A stretch of DNA of 49,330 nucleotides. It comes from Gloeocapsa sp. DLM2.Bin57. Its GTDB lineage: Bacteria; Cyanobacteriota; Cyanobacteriia; Cyanobacteriales; Gloeocapsaceae. Under the pieces are notes generated by a model. That model was not told where the DNA came from. It saw nothing but the letters and a program-made list of their open reading frames with translations, and searched no databases. Position numbers and translations under genes: made by a program. This document shows, in pieces, positions 8,940-18,799 of the stretch (the first letter of the stretch is position 1; each line of letters begins with the position of its first letter). The stretch spans positions 1 to 49,330 of the forward strand of contig RECR01000085.1 of NCBI GenBank assembly GCA_007693955.1, in the 5' to 3' direction.

Positions 8940-10043
8940 CTAATCAGAACTAGAGGGAGAAGCGGCTAAAGCTTCTAAACGTTGTTGTTGATCTTGAGTG
9001 ATACAGGATTGAATCGCTTCTTCGAGATCTCCTTCAAGGAAGCGATCTAAACTGAAATTAACCCCGAGACGATGATCAGTAACGCGGTTATCCTTATAGT
9101 TATAGGTACGAATTTTTTCAGAACGAGAACCAGTCCCAACTTGCGATCGCCGTAAAGAGGTAACTTCTGCTTGTTGTTCTTGTAAACTTATTTCGTAGAG
9201 TTTAGCGCGCAGAATTTGCATAGCGCGTTCACGGTTTTTTAGCTGACTACGTTCTTCGGTACAAAATACCCTAATTCCCGTGGGTTTGTGGAAGAGATCC
9301 ACCGCTGTTTCTACCTTATTGACGTTTTGACCACCCGCACCACCTGATCTAGCGGTAGTCATTTCAATATCTTTGGGGTCAATTTTGACCTCTACCTCAT
9401 CTACTTCGGGCATAATGGCGATGGTAGCAGTGGAAGTATGAACTCTTCCACCTGCTTCAGTAACTGGTACACGTTGGACACGATGTACACCTGCTTCATA
9501 CTTTAGTTTACTATAGACGCTTTCCCCTTTAATTTCCAGGATAACTTCTTTAAAACCTCCCATATCAGCGAGAGATTCACTAACCAATTGTACGTTCCAG
9601 TTTTGGGTTTCAGCGTAACGAGAATACATTCTCAACAAATCACCAGCCCAGATACTAGCCTCATCTCCTCCTGTACCAGCCCGAATTTCTAACATAATAT
9701 TCTTATCATCATTAGGATCTCGGGGTAAGAGGAGGATTTTGAGACGAGTTTCTAGCTGTTTACTTTTAGCTTCCAACTCGGCTACCTCTAATTGAGCCAT
9801 TTCTCGTAACTCTTGGTCTCCTGCTGCTTCTTTGAGGACTTGTTTAGCCCCTTGGAGTTCGGTTTGGACGTTTTGCCACTCGTAATAAGTATTAACGGTT
9901 TCTTCCATAGAAGAGCGAGCTTTAGCTACTTGTTGCAATTCGTCAGGATTAGTAGCGATATCGGGATCAGCTAGACGTTTAGTTAATTCTTGATAGGTTT
10001 GTTCAACAGATTTAAGTTTATCTAATAAATATGTTTCAGCCAT
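8940..10043 (-). CDS. prfA: peptide chain release factor 1
   Basis: RF1 reads UAA and UAG stop codons and triggers hydrolysis of peptidyl-tRNA. The GGQ catalytic motif is at 237-239 inside [12 protein letters not shown]; its glutamine is the PrmC methylation target in other bacteria. The codon-reading tripeptide is PVT (193-195), the RF1-type PxT and not the SPF of RF2. The length of 367 aa is full. It is the last gene of the ribosomal run, 76 bases after rpmE, but a terminator-like hairpin lies in that gap, so it may also have its own promoter. Confidence 0.96.
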   Translation of the reverse strand: MAETYLLDKLKSVEQTYQELTKRLADPDIATNPDELQQVAKARSSMEETVNTYYEWQNVQTELQGAKQVLKEAAGDQELREMAQLEVAELEAKSKQLETRLKILLLPRDPNDDKNIMLEIRAGTGGDEASIWAGDLLRMYSRYAETQNWNVQLVSESLADMGGFKEVILEIKGESVYSKLKYEAGVHRVQRVPVTEAGGRVHTSTATIAIMPEVDEVEVKIDPKDIEMTTARSGGAGGQNVNKVETAVDLFHKPTGIRVFCTEERSQLKNRERAMQILRAKLYEISLQEQQAEVTSLRRSQVGTGSRSEKIRTYNYKDNRVTDHRLGVNFSLDRFLEGDLEEAIQSCITQDQQQRLEALAASPSSSD

Positions 10044-10061
10044 GGTTAAGTTTTCCTAAAT

Positions 10062-10097
10062 AAAAAAATTTAATAAATAACCCAGCAAGAAGCTGGG
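10062..10097 (-). terminator. terminator between rpmE and prfA
   Basis: On the minus strand CCCAGC-TTCTT-GCTGGG (10097 to 10081) is followed by TTATTTATTAAATTTTTTT. It has a GC-rich six-bp stem, a five-base loop and a T-rich tail. It comes 22 bases after the rpmE stop and probably marks the main end of the ribosomal superoperon, or partly attenuates prfA. Confidence 0.75.
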
Positions 10098-10119
10098 CGA
10101 GTCCTTGGGTTGGATAAGC

Positions 10120-10380
10120 TTATTGAGCTGATGAATCGGGTTGAGTAGGTTTATTTTTACCTTTAGAGCCACCAAATAAGCCTTCGTACTTACGATTAAA
10201 GCGGTCAACCCGTCCTTCTGTGTCAATAATTTTCTGAGTTCCTGTGTAAAAGGGATGATTACCAGACCAGACTTCAACGTGAATTTCAGGTTGAGTAGAG
10301 CCTGTGGTCATAACTACTTCACCATTGCAGATGACTTTAGCTTCGGGATACCAAGTGGGGTGAATATCTGATTTAGGCAT
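10120..10380 (-). CDS. rpmE: 50S ribosomal protein L31, zinc-free type
   Basis: L31 sits in the central protuberance and bridges the subunits. The [15 protein letters not shown] start, HPFYTGTQ and [10 protein letters not shown] are family signatures. Zinc-type L31 has two CxxC-like pairs; here only C18 remains, and the second pair is replaced (EVWSGNHPF where zinc forms have VCSKCHPF), so it should not bind zinc. That is the usual cyanobacterial form as I recall it. The 86 aa include a polar Lys/Gln/Ser-rich tail. It is 18 bases downstream of rpsI. Confidence 0.95.
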   Translation of the reverse strand: MPKSDIHPTWYPEAKVICNGEVVMTTGSTQPEIHVEVWSGNHPFYTGTQKIIDTEGRVDRFNRKYEGLFGGSKGKNKPTQPDSSAQ

Positions 10381-10398
10381 AGTTTGTTCAGGGTTATC

Positions 10399-10806
10399 TT
10401 AACGTTTGGAGTATTGAGGTGCTTTACGAGCTTTATGTAGTCCGTATTTTTTGCGTTCTTTCGCGCGGGGGTCGCGGGTTAAATAACCTTCGACTTTGAG
10501 AGGTTGACGATTTTCGGGATCTAACTGACATAAAGCCCTAGCTACTCCTAGTTTAACCGCGTCGGATTGTCCCGTCAAACCACCGCCGTGGGCTTTAACA
10601 AGAATATCGTATTGACTTTCTAAACCAAGGGTTTCTAGGGGTGCTTTAAGGGTTTGTAGATAATTAGGGATACGGTTAAAGTAATCAGTAGCTGTTCTAC
10701 CGTTAACGGTAACTTCTCCTGTACCTGGGACGAGACGAACGCGAGCGATGGATGATTTACGTCTTCCTGTACCCCAGTAAACTACTCTATCTTGATTACT
10801 TTGCAT
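10399..10806 (-). CDS. rpsI: 30S ribosomal protein S9
   Basis: S9 is a small-subunit head protein whose C-terminal arginine/lysine tail reaches the P-site tRNA; the tail here ends in [20 protein letters not shown] near the N-terminus and [15 protein letters not shown] near the C-terminus are the family signatures. It is 135 aa. Its ATG overlaps the rplM stop by one base (TAATG), so the L13-S9 pair is translationally coupled, as in nearly all bacteria. Confidence 0.97.
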   Translation of the reverse strand: MQSNQDRVVYWGTGRRKSSIARVRLVPGTGEVTVNGRTATDYFNRIPNYLQTLKAPLETLGLESQYDILVKAHGGGLTGQSDAVKLGVARALCQLDPENRQPLKVEGYLTRDPRAKERKKYGLHKARKAPQYSKR

Positions 10807-11261
10807 TAGTTACCTCCATTAGGGATTGTTTGGATAGTTAGGATTTCAGGTTTTTGGGCAGAGTGGGGGTGTTGTTCACCTGTATAGACTTTCAGTTTAG
10901 TAAAAAGTCTGCGCCCGAGGGAGTTTTTGGGTAGCATTCCTTTGACTGCGTGTTCAACGATTCTTTCAGGTATGCGTTTTTGTAGTTTAGCGAAGGTTTC
11001 TTCTTTTCTACCACCTGGTCTGCCTGAGTGACGAGCGTAGATTTTTTGTTCGGCTTTGTTACCTGTGACAACTACTTTTTCGGCGTTGATCACAATGACG
11101 AAGTCTCCTGTGTCCATGTGAGGAGTAAAGGTAGGTTTATTTTTACCTCTGAGGATCATGGCGATTTCGGTAGCTAGGCGTCCTAATCGTTGTCCTGAAG
11201 CGTCAACAACGTACCACTTACGCTCTAGGGTTTCTTGATTGGGTAAAGGGGTTTTATTCAT
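10806..11261 (-). CDS. rplM: 50S ribosomal protein L13
   Basis: L13 is an early assembly protein of the large subunit. [36 protein letters not shown] and [19 protein letters not shown] are characteristic. I place the start at the ATG giving [16 protein letters not shown] (151 aa), not at the ATG 15 codons upstream, because that extension has no family counterpart and lies inside the end of truA. Only one base separates the truA stop from this ATG. Confidence 0.95.
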   Translation of the reverse strand: MNKTPLPNQETLERKWYVVDASGQRLGRLATEIAMILRGKNKPTFTPHMDTGDFVIVINAEKVVVTGNKAEQKIYARHSGRPGGRKEETFAKLQKRIPERIVEHAVKGMLPKNSLGRRLFTKLKVYTGEQHPHSAQKPEILTIQTIPNGGN

Positions 11262-11262
11262 T

Positions 11263-12084
11263 TTAACTATTAGGGTTATTGAACATAAAAGAAGGCTGAG
11301 TATCAAACCAGAGAGACTCAGGAAAGGGCAAATCTCGGTAACCTACTCGCAAGAGACAGAGTCCTTGAGGTGGGGCTGCATACTTAACCGCTTCTCGCTG
11401 TTGATTTTGCCAGATGCTAGAGAAGTTAGGGAGGGAGCGTTGACCACTACCTACTTCTACGAGCATTCCGACTAGTAGTCGCACCATTCCGTATAAAAAG
11501 CCTTGGGCTTGAATCTCTAGGGAGATAATCGGTCCGCTTCTGTTACAGTAAGCGGTATGGATATCTACCCAAGAATGGGGGCGAGATGAGCCTGCGCGCT
11601 CAAAGGCGGCTAAGTCATGTTTACCGATTAGAGGTTGGAGAGCTTGGTTAATTAGCTCTGCTTCTAGGGGTGCTCGATAATAGTGCCAGACAAAGGGAGC
11701 GAGGAAGAGATTCGGCTGTTTATCTGTGTAGATAGTATAGCGATATCTTCGCCACAGGGCGCTAAAACGAGCGTGCCAAGTAGGGGGAACGGGAGCTGAG
11801 CCTCGAATTAAGATATCTTTGGGTAAAATACCGTTGAGTACTGTTGCCCACCGTTGAGCTGGTATAGGGCTAGCTTGGTCAAAATGGGCTACTTGAGCTG
11901 CTGCGTGTACTCCTGAGTCGGTTCTACCTGCTCCATGAACTACTACAGGATGTTTAAGAATAGAGGCGATCGCCTCTTCAATTTCTGCTTGTACGCTTCT
12001 GTGTTTGGCTTGTCTTTGCCAACCGTGGAAGGATGTTCCCAGATATTGTATCAGCAGAGCCACGCGTTGAGTTTGATTAGTCAA
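11263..12084 (-). CDS. truA: tRNA pseudouridine(38-40) synthase TruA
   Basis: TruA converts U38-U40 in the tRNA anticodon arm to pseudouridine. The catalytic aspartate is D56 in [18 protein letters not shown] (19-25) and [12 protein letters not shown] further on also fit the family. The length of 273 aa is normal. It overlaps rplQ by eight bases and ends one base before rplM, so it is embedded between ribosomal protein genes, the conserved cyanobacterial arrangement. Confidence 0.96.
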   Translation of the reverse strand: MTNQTQRVALLIQYLGTSFHGWQRQAKHRSVQAEIEEAIASILKHPVVVHGAGRTDSGVHAAAQVAHFDQASPIPAQRWATVLNGILPKDILIRGSAPVPPTWHARFSALWRRYRYTIYTDKQPNLFLAPFVWHYYRAPLEAELINQALQPLIGKHDLAAFERAGSSRPHSWVDIHTAYCNRSGPIISLEIQAQGFLYGMVRLLVGMLVEVGSGQRSLPNFSSIWQNQQREAVKYAAPPQGLCLLRVGYRDLPFPESLWFDTQPSFMFNNPNS

Positions 12085-12430
12085 CTAGCTCAATAATAGC
12101 CATTTTTGCATTATCACCGCGACGATTTACCGTTCTGGTGATGCGAGTATAGCCGCCATTGCGATTGCCGTAGCGACTAGGTACTTGCTCAAACAGAGCG
12201 TGTACTAGTTTTTTATCATAGACGTAGCTTAGGGCTTGACGTCTAGCTGCTAAAGAGCCGTCTTTAGCTAAGGTAATGATTCTTTCTGCTTCCTGACGTA
12301 CTGCTTTAGCTCTGGTATGGGTGATTTTGATTTGACCGTGACGTAGTAGTTCTGTGGTTAGACTTCTTAACAGAGCCTTACGTTGGTCAGCTGGTAGTCC
12401 TAGTTGGGGTACACGACATTGGTGACGCAT
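12077..12430 (-). CDS. rplQ: 50S ribosomal protein L17
   Basis: L17 lies near the peptide exit tunnel. [39 protein letters not shown] and the C-terminal [20 protein letters not shown] are signatures. At 117 aa it is the short bacterial form without a C-terminal extension. It follows rpoA by 15 bases and overlaps truA by eight. Confidence 0.97.
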   Translation of the reverse strand: MRHQCRVPQLGLPADQRKALLRSLTTELLRHGQIKITHTRAKAVRQEAERIITLAKDGSLAARRQALSYVYDKKLVHALFEQVPSRYGNRNGGYTRITRTVNRRGDNAKMAIIELVD

Positions 12431-12445
12431 TTTTTCCTCTCTTGT

Positions 12446-13390
12446 TTAGGCTTTATTGGTTCTTTCTAGTGGTAAAGTTATACCTAGGCGTTTTTGTAGG
12501 GCTTCTACTACTTCTTCGGCTGATTTTTGTCCAAAGTTTTTGATTTCGAGCAGGTCTTCTTGGGAATAGTCGATGAGGTCGGCTACGGAGTTGATTTGGG
12601 CGCGTTTGAGACAGTTATAGGCTCTTACTGATAGTTGTAGTTCTTCAATAGGAATCTGACTATTCGGGTTTTCTTCTGGTGTGTATTCGCTAGGTTGATC
12701 TATCAGGGTTAGATCTTTGAGTGGGCTAAACAGCTCTACCATGATGGTTGCTGCTTGAGATAGGGCTTCTTCTGGTTTGACACTACCGTTTGTCCAGATT
12801 TCTATAGTTAGTTTATCTTTACCAAAATGACCATCTAGACGACTGTCATCCACGGTATAATTAACTTTAGTTACTGGCATGAAGACGCTATCTATTTGCA
12901 GAAAATCGATGGAGCTGCGGTCGTCTTTAGTTTTATCGATCGCCCTATAACCTGTTCCTCTTTCTACGTGAAATTCCATTTCTAGTTTAGAATCTTCTGC
13001 TAGAGTGGCTACGTATTGATTGGGGTCAACTACTTCTATTTCTGAAGGTAGTTCAAATTTACCCGCGGTTACTGTTCCAGGTCCTATTGCTAATAGCCTA
13101 CCAATTTGAGGTTCTTTGCTATAACTTCTGAATACTATTTCTTTCATGTTCAGCATCAGTTCTAGCACGTCTTCTCTTATCCCTTTGATGGTGGCGAATT
13201 CGTGATTCACCCCTGCTATTCTGAGCGCTGTTACTGCTGTACCTTCCAGATTTGACAGTAAAACCCTTCTTAAGGCGTTGCCTACTGTTGTTCCTTGACC
13301 TCTTTCTAGCGGTTCTAGAACAAATTTGCTATACTGGTTTTGGTTTTTCAGAGTTTTTGATTCTACACATTCAATCTGAAACTGCGTCAT
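12446..13390 (-). CDS. rpoA: DNA-directed RNA polymerase alpha subunit
   Basis: The alpha dimer nucleates RNA polymerase assembly. The N-terminal domain carries YSKFVLEPLERGQGTTVGNA and LRRVLLSNLEGTAVTALRI; a linker at about 228-240 leads to the C-terminal domain with LSVRAYNCLKRAQINSVADL and KNFGQKSAEEVVEAL, which contacts UP elements and activators. The length of 314 aa is normal for cyanobacteria. It is separated from rpsK by 137 bases, the widest gap in the superoperon, with hairpins that may adjust its dosage relative to the ribosomal genes. Confidence 0.97.
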   Translation of the reverse strand: MTQFQIECVESKTLKNQNQYSKFVLEPLERGQGTTVGNALRRVLLSNLEGTAVTALRIAGVNHEFATIKGIREDVLELMLNMKEIVFRSYSKEPQIGRLLAIGPGTVTAGKFELPSEIEVVDPNQYVATLAEDSKLEMEFHVERGTGYRAIDKTKDDRSSIDFLQIDSVFMPVTKVNYTVDDSRLDGHFGKDKLTIEIWTNGSVKPEEALSQAATIMVELFSPLKDLTLIDQPSEYTPEENPNSQIPIEELQLSVRAYNCLKRAQINSVADLIDYSQEDLLEIKNFGQKSAEEVVEALQKRLGITLPLERTNKA

Positions 13391-13484
13391 AGAATAACCT
13401 TCCTTGAGGGTTTAAACTAAAGAATTAAGATAGACAGAAGCTGGTAAACTAGGTGTTTCCCTGTTATTTTCAATATTGATTTCA

Positions 13485-13517
13485 CCCTAGGGCAAGAGTA
13501 TCAAGTGATACTCTCGC
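13485..13517 (-). promoter_or_regulatory. paired palindromes between rpsK and rpoA
   Basis: CCCTAGGG (13485-13492) abuts a hairpin AGAGTATCA-AG-TGATACTCT (13495-13514), extended by a GC pair beyond an A/C mismatch. A perfect TCAATATTGA palindrome lies nearby at about 13470-13479. There is no T-run on the minus strand, so an RNA processing site or stability element is more likely than a terminator. The function is inferred only from its place in an otherwise tight operon. Confidence 0.4.
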
Positions 13518-13527
13518 TTTGTGATTT

Positions 13528-13920
13528 TTAGACTCTTCGTCTTTTGGGTGGACGACAGCCATTATGGGGTATTGGGGTTACGTCTCTAATCAGGGTTATT
13601 TCTAGCCCTGATCCTTGTAAAGCCCTAATGGCTGTTTCTCTACCTGCTCCTGGTCCACTGACCATTACTTCTATTTGACGCATTCCCTGTTCCATCGCTC
13701 TTTTGGCGGCATTATCTGCTGCTGTTTGAGCTGCAAAGGGTGTCCCTTTTTTTGCTCCTTTGAAGCCGCTAGATCCTGCTGATGCCCAAGAGATTACTTC
13801 TCCGTTGGCGTCAGAGATACTGACGATTGTATTATTAAATGTTGACTGGATATGAGCTACACCATTAGGTATATTCTTTTTGGTTTTTTTGCTTCCAGTT
13901 TTTTTACTTGGTCGAGCCAT
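13528..13920 (-). CDS. rpsK: 30S ribosomal protein S11
   Basis: S11 forms part of the platform near the mRNA exit channel. [36 protein letters not shown] and the end [14 protein letters not shown] are near-invariant; the NG pair near residue 121 is the known isoaspartate site of the family. It is 130 aa and lies 48 bases after rpsM. Confidence 0.97.
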   Translation of the reverse strand: MARPSKKTGSKKTKKNIPNGVAHIQSTFNNTIVSISDANGEVISWASAGSSGFKGAKKGTPFAAQTAADNAAKRAMEQGMRQIEVMVSGPGAGRETAIRALQGSGLEITLIRDVTPIPHNGCRPPKRRRV

Positions 13921-13968
13921 TTTTTCTTGTTTAAATCTCCCGAAAATTGCCTAATAGTTGATTTTGGG

Positions 13969-14352
13969 TTATTTCTTACCTGGGGCTTTTTTCTTACCTG
14001 CTACGGTTAGGCGTCTGCCTCTTCTGGTTCTGGCGTTGGTACGTGTTCTCTGTCCTCGCACTGGTAACCCTTGACGATGACGTCTGCCTCTATATGTGCC
14101 TATATCCCCTAGACGTTTGATATTCATTGCTTCCCAACGTCTCAGGTCACCTTCTATTTGATAGTTAGCTTCTATATAGGCTCGTAATGCGGTTACGTCT
14201 TCGTCTGCTAAATCTCTAACTCTGGTGTCTGGGTTGACTCCAGTTGCTGCTAGGATTTCTTGTGCTCTGGACAACCCTATACCATAGATATATGTCAGGC
14301 CAATCTCTACGCGCTTATCTCGCGGTAGGTCTATACCTGCAATTCTTGCCAC
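13969..14352 (-). CDS. rpsM: 30S ribosomal protein S13
   Basis: S13 sits at the top of the small-subunit head and makes intersubunit bridges. [20 protein letters not shown] and [17 protein letters not shown] are signatures, with a lysine-rich tail. It is 127 aa. The start codon is GTG, since the conserved MARIAG begins there and no ATG is available upstream in the gap. It is 47 bases from rpmJ. Confidence 0.97.
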   Translation of the reverse strand: MARIAGIDLPRDKRVEIGLTYIYGIGLSRAQEILAATGVNPDTRVRDLADEDVTALRAYIEANYQIEGDLRRWEAMNIKRLGDIGTYRGRRHRQGLPVRGQRTRTNARTRRGRRLTVAGKKKAPGKK

Positions 14353-14399
14353 TCTTTTTCTCCCTGTTTCTCTCTAACTTGTTTACTCCTAGTGACTTT

Positions 14400-14513
14400 T
14401 TATCCTTGTCGCTGTTTGTGCTTCGGATTGGTACAAATCACCATAACTTTACCGTGTCTTTTGATGACACGGCACTTCTCACACATTTTTTTTACTGATG
14501 GTCTTACTTTCAT
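14400..14513 (-). CDS. rpmJ: 50S ribosomal protein L36, zinc type
   Basis: This 37-residue gene reads [19 protein letters not shown], then [18 protein letters not shown], and ends in TAA. C11, C14, C27 and H33 form the zinc ribbon, so this is the zinc-binding form of L36, in contrast to the zinc-free L31 in the same operon. It lies between infA (72 bases upstream) and rpsM (47 bases downstream), its standard place. Confidence 0.97.
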   Translation of the reverse strand: MKVRPSVKKMCEKCRVIKRHGKVMVICTNPKHKQRQG

Positions 14514-14585
14514 GCCTTTTTTGGCTACTCTGCAAGCTATTTATTATAGCGTTTTTTTAGGTTTTAGTCAAATTATTATTATAAC

Positions 14586-14810
14586 TTATTTTTGTCTTAA
14601 ACGATAAGTAATTCTCCCTTTGGTTAAATCATAGGGAGTTAATTCTACTTTGACTCTATCTCCTGGTAAAATTTTGATATAGTTACGCCTAATTTTGCCT
14701 GCGATATGAGCGAGTACGTTAAAACCGTTGTCTAAATCTACGCGAAACATTGCGTTAGGTAGGGATTCGGTTACTGTCCCTTCCATTTCGATGAGGTCTT
14801 TTTTAGCCAT
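14586..14810 (-). CDS. infA: translation initiation factor IF-1
   Basis: IF-1 is a small OB-fold protein that occupies the 30S A site during initiation. [40 protein letters not shown] and [20 protein letters not shown] are family signatures. It is 74 aa. It is 82 bases after adk, a gap that contains a small GC-rich hairpin. No map gene lies between adk and infA, unlike many Gram-positive operons. Confidence 0.97.
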   Translation of the reverse strand: MAKKDLIEMEGTVTESLPNAMFRVDLDNGFNVLAHIAGKIRRNYIKILPGDRVKVELTPYDLTKGRITYRLRQK

Positions 14811-14840
14811 AATGATTGATTAAGATTTTCTAAAGGTTTA

Positions 14841-14863
14841 AGGACGGAAGGTCTTCCCGTCCT
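14841..14863 (-). promoter_or_regulatory. hairpin between adk and infA
   Basis: AGGACGG (14841-14847) pairs with CCGTCCT (14857-14863) around a nine-base loop. Only weak T-richness follows on the minus strand, so this is a poor terminator. It may be an RNA processing or attenuation element that separates infA-rpmJ from adk, inferred from position. Confidence 0.35.
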
Positions 14864-14892
14864 ATTATAGTTGAGGTAGAATGTGATTGTGG

Positions 14893-15471
14893 TTAATTAT
14901 GGGATACAAAAAAAGGTTCAATTACTTGTGCTAGGGAAGTTGTAACTTCTGCTAAGCTTGGACTACCATCTACGCTGTAAAGATTGCCTTTAGCTTGATA
15001 ATAACCGATGACTGGAGCTGTTTGTTCTTGATAAACCTTTAAACGACGTCTGATGATTTCTTCGTTATCATCTTTTCTACCTCTAGACAGAAGACGGCTT
15101 ACTAAGAATTCGTCACTAACTTGAAGATTGAGGACACAATCACAAGTTTGGGATATTTCCTTTAATAATCGGTCTAAAAACTCAGCTTGAGGGAGATTAC
15201 GAGGAAAACCATCTAAAATCCAACCTTGTTGAGCGTCATCTTGTGAGAGGCGATCGCGGATTAAGTCTAGTAGTAATTCATCGGGGACCAATTCTCCCTT
15301 ATCTACATAACTTTGAGCTTTTTGACCTAAACTAGTTCCCGAGGCGATCGCCTGTCTTAACATTTCCCCAGTGGATATATGAGGTATCTGGAACTTTTCT
15401 GCTATAATAGCGGCTTGAGTTCCTTTACCTGCTCCTGGTGGTCCTAAAAAAATTAATCCCGAATTAGTCAT
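14893..15471 (-). CDS. adk: adenylate kinase, short-lid form
   Basis: Adk balances ATP, ADP and AMP in the cytosol. The P-loop is GPPGAGKGTQ (10-19), HISTGEMLRQ binds AMP, and LDGFPRN is also conserved. Between about 124 and 140 the lid is the short form with no four-cysteine zinc site, which explains the 192 aa against about 215 in long forms. It lies 31 bases after secY, the normal cyanobacterial neighbour. Confidence 0.96.
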   Translation of the reverse strand: MTNSGLIFLGPPGAGKGTQAAIIAEKFQIPHISTGEMLRQAIASGTSLGQKAQSYVDKGELVPDELLLDLIRDRLSQDDAQQGWILDGFPRNLPQAEFLDRLLKEISQTCDCVLNLQVSDEFLVSRLLSRGRKDDNEEIIRRRLKVYQEQTAPVIGYYQAKGNLYSVDGSPSLAEVTTSLAQVIEPFFVSHN

Positions 15472-15502
15472 TAATTATTATTATTTTTTCCTGAATGAAC
15501 AT

Positions 15503-16819
15503 TTAGTCTTTGACCATACCCTCATAACGTTGAGAAATCACGTAAGTTTGGATTTGTTTAGCGGTATCGATTGCCACACCAACTAGAATGAGTAGAGATG
15601 TAGCACCAAATCCTCGAAAAGTAGTAACTCCTGTGAGATTTTCTACCAAAGTAGGTACAGTAGCAACGATACCCAAAAAGAGAGCACCTAAGAGAGTCAA
15701 GCGATTAACTATACCTTCGATATAAGCGGTAGTGGCTTTTCCTGGGCGTATCCCTGGAATACTACTTCCCATTTTTTTAAGATTTTGGGAGATATCAGCG
15801 GGATTAGTAATCAAGGAGGTGTAAAAATAGCTAAAGAAGATAATCAAAGCTAAATAGACTACAGTTGCTGTTATGCTACCAGGTCGCATAAAATTGAGGA
15901 ATTGTTGGAATATTTGAGCACCAGGACCTTCTGTTGGGGCAAAACCTGCCAAAAAGCTAGGTAAAATCAACAAAGCCGAGGCAAAAATAATCGGCATTAC
16001 ACCGCTTTGATTCAGACGCAAAGGAAGATAACTAGTTCTTTCCCTGTATAACCTTTTACCTACCTGTCGTTTAGCCGAAATAATCGGAATACGACGAGTA
16101 CCTTCTTGAATAAAGACGATACCGACAATCATCACCAAAAAGACGAGGAGGAGAAGTACCACTTGAGCGATAGTTTCCTGACCACCTTTTTGGGCAAATT
16201 GGATAGTTTGTCCTAGAGTAGTAGGTAAAATAGCGACGATGTTGACAAAAATTAGTAGAGAAGCGCCATTACCGATACCTCTTTCAGTAATCACTTCTGA
16301 GATCCACATAACAAACATCGAGCCTGCGGTTAGGGCGATCACTGTTTCGATGATAAACCATGGACCAGGATTAAGGGCATAGGGGTTAAGGAGACTGACG
16401 GTTAGAGCCGTAGTTTGAGCTATGCACCAAAATAGAGCAACATAACGAGTAATTTGAGCTATTTTCCGTCTGCCTACTTCTCCCTCGTTTTTTTGGAGAT
16501 CTTCGAGAGGTTTAATAGCACCGGTGAGTAATTGAATAATAATGGAGGCATTGATATAGGGAAGAATACCCAGAGCAAAAATACCTAAAGCAGAGAGACC
16601 ACCACCGGTAAAGATATCCAAGAAGCCCAAACCTGGTACATTTTCAACAGCATCAGCGAATTTAACGCGATCGATTCCTGGTATAGGAATAAAGATGCCG
16701 AAGCGGACTAAAATAAGTAAACCAATTGTAATCAGCAAACGGCCACGCAAGCCTGCGGCTTGAGCCATTTGCATAAAAGTTTCTTGAGCGGTAGGATTTT
16801 TATCTCGACTAACGACCAT
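15503..16819 (-). CDS. secY: protein translocase subunit SecY
   Basis: SecY is the channel of the Sec translocon in plasma and thylakoid membranes. Ten hydrophobic segments can be traced. [13 protein letters not shown] marks the first helix and loop, [17 protein letters not shown] is the family signature, and [19 protein letters not shown] and [20 protein letters not shown] are cytosolic loops that touch the ribosome and SecA. It has 438 aa. Its start overlaps the end of rplO by 11 bases, which suggests coupled translation. SecE and SecG are not in this window. Confidence 0.97.
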   Translation of the reverse strand: MVVSRDKNPTAQETFMQMAQAAGLRGRLLITIGLLILVRFGIFIPIPGIDRVKFADAVENVPGLGFLDIFTGGGLSALGIFALGILPYINASIIIQLLTGAIKPLEDLQKNEGEVGRRKIAQITRYVALFWCIAQTTALTVSLLNPYALNPGPWFIIETVIALTAGSMFVMWISEVITERGIGNGASLLIFVNIVAILPTTLGQTIQFAQKGGQETIAQVVLLLLVFLVMIVGIVFIQEGTRRIPIISAKRQVGKRLYRERTSYLPLRLNQSGVMPIIFASALLILPSFLAGFAPTEGPGAQIFQQFLNFMRPGSITATVVYLALIIFFSYFYTSLITNPADISQNLKKMGSSIPGIRPGKATTAYIEGIVNRLTLLGALFLGIVATVPTLVENLTGVTTFRGFGATSLLILVGVAIDTAKQIQTYVISQRYEGMVKD

Positions 16820-17309
16820 CAGCAGTTTCCTGTACAGATTCTGATTTAATTGTAGCTTGAGAACGGGAGATAACTTCGCAACTACCGCCTGCTGCGGTTA
16901 TTTTCTCTTGAGCTTTAGCGGTAAAAGCTACAGCTTGAACCTGTAGAGGTATATTTAACTCTCCATCCCCAAGTACTTTAAGAGGGCCGTTTTTAGCGGT
17001 CAAGATACCTTCACAGAGGAGGAAGTCGAGGTTAACCAGGGTATTAGGGGGCAACTCGGCTAATTTACCCACATTAATAATGGTATAGTTGCGAGGGTTA
17101 ATAATGGGGAAATGTTTTAGTTTAGGAATACGGCGATAGAGGGGGGTTTGTCCACCTTCAAAGCCTGGTCTAGTGCCCGAGCCTGAGCGGGATTTTTGTC
17201 CTCGCATACCGAAGCCACAACTAGCACCTTGTCCTGCGGCAATACCTCTACCTAGACGACGAGGGCGTTTTTTCGAGCCTTTTTTAGGAGCTAAATCGGA
17301 TAAGCGCAT
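16809..17309 (-). CDS. rplO: 50S ribosomal protein L15
   Basis: L15 is a late assembly protein with a long basic N-terminal extension that threads into 23S r[23 protein letters not shown] and [20 protein letters not shown] are the signatures. The 166 aa include a slightly long C-terminal tail after residue 150. It is 15 bases after rpsE; there is no rpmD (L30) between them, as expected in cyanobacteria. Confidence 0.96.
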   Translation of the reverse strand: MRLSDLAPKKGSKKRPRRLGRGIAAGQGASCGFGMRGQKSRSGSGTRPGFEGGQTPLYRRIPKLKHFPIINPRNYTIINVGKLAELPPNTLVNLDFLLCEGILTAKNGPLKVLGDGELNIPLQVQAVAFTAKAQEKITAAGGSCEVISRSQATIKSESVQETADGR

Positions 17310-17324
17310 GATCTTGTTATTCTC

Positions 17325-17846
17325 CTATGAGTAGATTTGTTGGATAGGAATGCCTCTTTCTTGAGCCACTTCACCAAAAGTACGAATTTGTTCGAGAGCG
17401 TCGATCGCTGCTCTAGCGTTATTAAGTGGGTTATTAGAGCCTAGTTGTTTAGCGAGGATATTTTTAACACCTGCCAATTCTAGGACTGTTCTGACTGCGC
17501 CACCTGCGATTACCCCAGTCCCTGGAGCTGCAGGGCGGATAAGTACTTTAGCTCCACCTGATATCCCTTGAGAAATGTGGGTAATGGAGTCATTTTTAGT
17601 CAAGGGTACTTCGATTAACTGTTTACGACCATCAGCAACGCCTTTACGAACTGCGCCGATGACATCGCTAGCCTTACCGACACCGACGCCTACTTGACCT
17701 TTTTCGTTACCAACCACGACAACGGCGCGGAAGCTTAATTTTTTACCACCTTTAACCACTTTACTGACGCGGCGAATTTGAATAACGCGTTCTTGTAGAG
17801 TGACTTCTTTTTCTTTTTTACCTGTTTTACTGCGACCCTTGGGCAT
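17325..17846 (-). CDS. rpsE: 30S ribosomal protein S5
   Basis: S5 sits at the mRNA entry channel and affects decoding accuracy. The double-stranded-RNA-binding-like N-domain has [20 protein letters not shown] and [17 protein letters not shown]; the C-domain has [19 protein letters not shown]. It is 173 aa with a lysine-rich N-terminus. It is 15 bases after rplR. Confidence 0.97.
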   Translation of the reverse strand: MPKGRSKTGKKEKEVTLQERVIQIRRVSKVVKGGKKLSFRAVVVVGNEKGQVGVGVGKASDVIGAVRKGVADGRKQLIEVPLTKNDSITHISQGISGGAKVLIRPAAPGTGVIAGGAVRTVLELAGVKNILAKQLGSNNPLNNARAAIDALEQIRTFGEVAQERGIPIQQIYS

Positions 17847-17861
17847 ATTAAATCTTCCTAT

Positions 17862-18224
17862 TTAGAATTGTAAACCTGCTTCGCGGGCAGCTTCAGCTAG
17901 TGCACGCACGCGACCATGATAGAGATTACCACCGCGGTCAAAAACGACCTGTTCAATACCTTTAGCTAGAGCTTTTTCAGCGATTAACTTACCTACTGCC
18001 GCGGAGGCTTCGCAATTGCTACCGTAGGAAAATTGCTCTTTGATGGGGGATTCTAGGGTGGATGCTGCCACTAGAGTATGTTGATCTACATCGTCGATCA
18101 GCTGAGCGTAGATATGGAGGTTGGAACGAAAAACAGCTAGACGAGGGCAGTCCGAAGTTCCTTGTACTTTTTTGCGGATACGTCGATGACGACGATGAGT
18201 TTGTTGTTTGCGAGATAGTTTCAT
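17862..18224 (-). CDS. rplR: 50S ribosomal protein L18
   Basis: L18 binds 5S rRNA with L5 and L25 in the central protuberance. [10 protein letters not shown]-like basic N-terminus (here [15 protein letters not shown]), [18 protein letters not shown] and [20 protein letters not shown] are signatures. It is 120 aa and starts two bases after rplF ends. Confidence 0.97.
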   Translation of the reverse strand: MKLSRKQQTHRRHRRIRKKVQGTSDCPRLAVFRSNLHIYAQLIDDVDQHTLVAASTLESPIKEQFSYGSNCEASAAVGKLIAEKALAKGIEQVVFDRGGNLYHGRVRALAEAAREAGLQF

Positions 18225-18226
18225 AG

Positions 18227-18772
18227 TTATTTCTTACCAGTTTTACCTGCTTTACGTCTGACAAATTCACCTTTGTAGCGAATACCTTTACCTTTATATA
18301 CTTCAGGTGGACGTACGGCGCGGATTTTAGCGGCTACGTTGCCTACTAATTCTTTGTCGATGCCGTCAATGACTATTTCTGTATTTTTTTCTTCTACGGC
18401 TACTTTAATGCCTTCGGGCATGGTCATTTCTACTGGTTTGCTGTAGCCAACGTTAAGGGTTAGTTGACTGCCTTGAGATTGAGCACGATAACCTACCCCT
18501 TGAATTTGTAAACGTTTTTGAAAGCCAGTAGATACGCCTTCTACCATGTTAGCCACAAGGGTACGTACTAAGCCGTGACGTTCGCGAGAGGTGCGGGAAT
18601 CGTTTTCGGGAGTGACTTTAAGGGTATTATCTTCTTGTTGTTCGACTTTAACACCTGAGGGTATGACTCTTTCTAGAGAGCCTTTTGCTCCTTTGACGCT
18701 GATATGTTGTCCGTTAATTGCCACTGTTACCTTGTTAGGTAGAGGGATGGGACGTTTACCGATACGGGACAT
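18227..18772 (-). CDS. rplF: 50S ribosomal protein L6
   Basis: L6 lies near the sarcin-ricin loop and factor-binding site. [19 protein letters not shown] begins the protein, and [20 protein letters not shown] with the KAGKTGKK end is the second signature. The two tandem L6 folds cover about 10-80 and 85-165. It is 181 aa and is 27 bases after rpsH. Confidence 0.97.
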   Translation of the reverse strand: MSRIGKRPIPLPNKVTVAINGQHISVKGAKGSLERVIPSGVKVEQQEDNTLKVTPENDSRTSRERHGLVRTLVANMVEGVSTGFQKRLQIQGVGYRAQSQGSQLTLNVGYSKPVEMTMPEGIKVAVEEKNTEIVIDGIDKELVGNVAAKIRAVRPPEVYKGKGIRYKGEFVRRKAGKTGKK

Positions 18773-18799
18773 AAGATTTTACTCCGATGATGTCTTGGT

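Noticed and set aside
10056-10277. A 73-codon minus-strand frame over rpmE
   Set aside because: It is read in another frame of L31 and includes the terminator region; no family features.
11262-11306. An upstream ATG that would lengthen L13 by 15 residues
   Set aside because: The added hydrophobic stretch has no L13 counterpart and lies inside the end of truA; the MNKTPLPNQ start fits the family.
14244-14607. Two plus-strand frames across rpsM, rpmJ and infA
   Set aside because: They lie antisense to conserved ribosomal genes and read as low-quality hydrophobic sequence.
18019-18270. A second minus-strand frame overlapping rplR and rplF
   Set aside because: It is a shadow of L18 in another frame with no recognisable domain.
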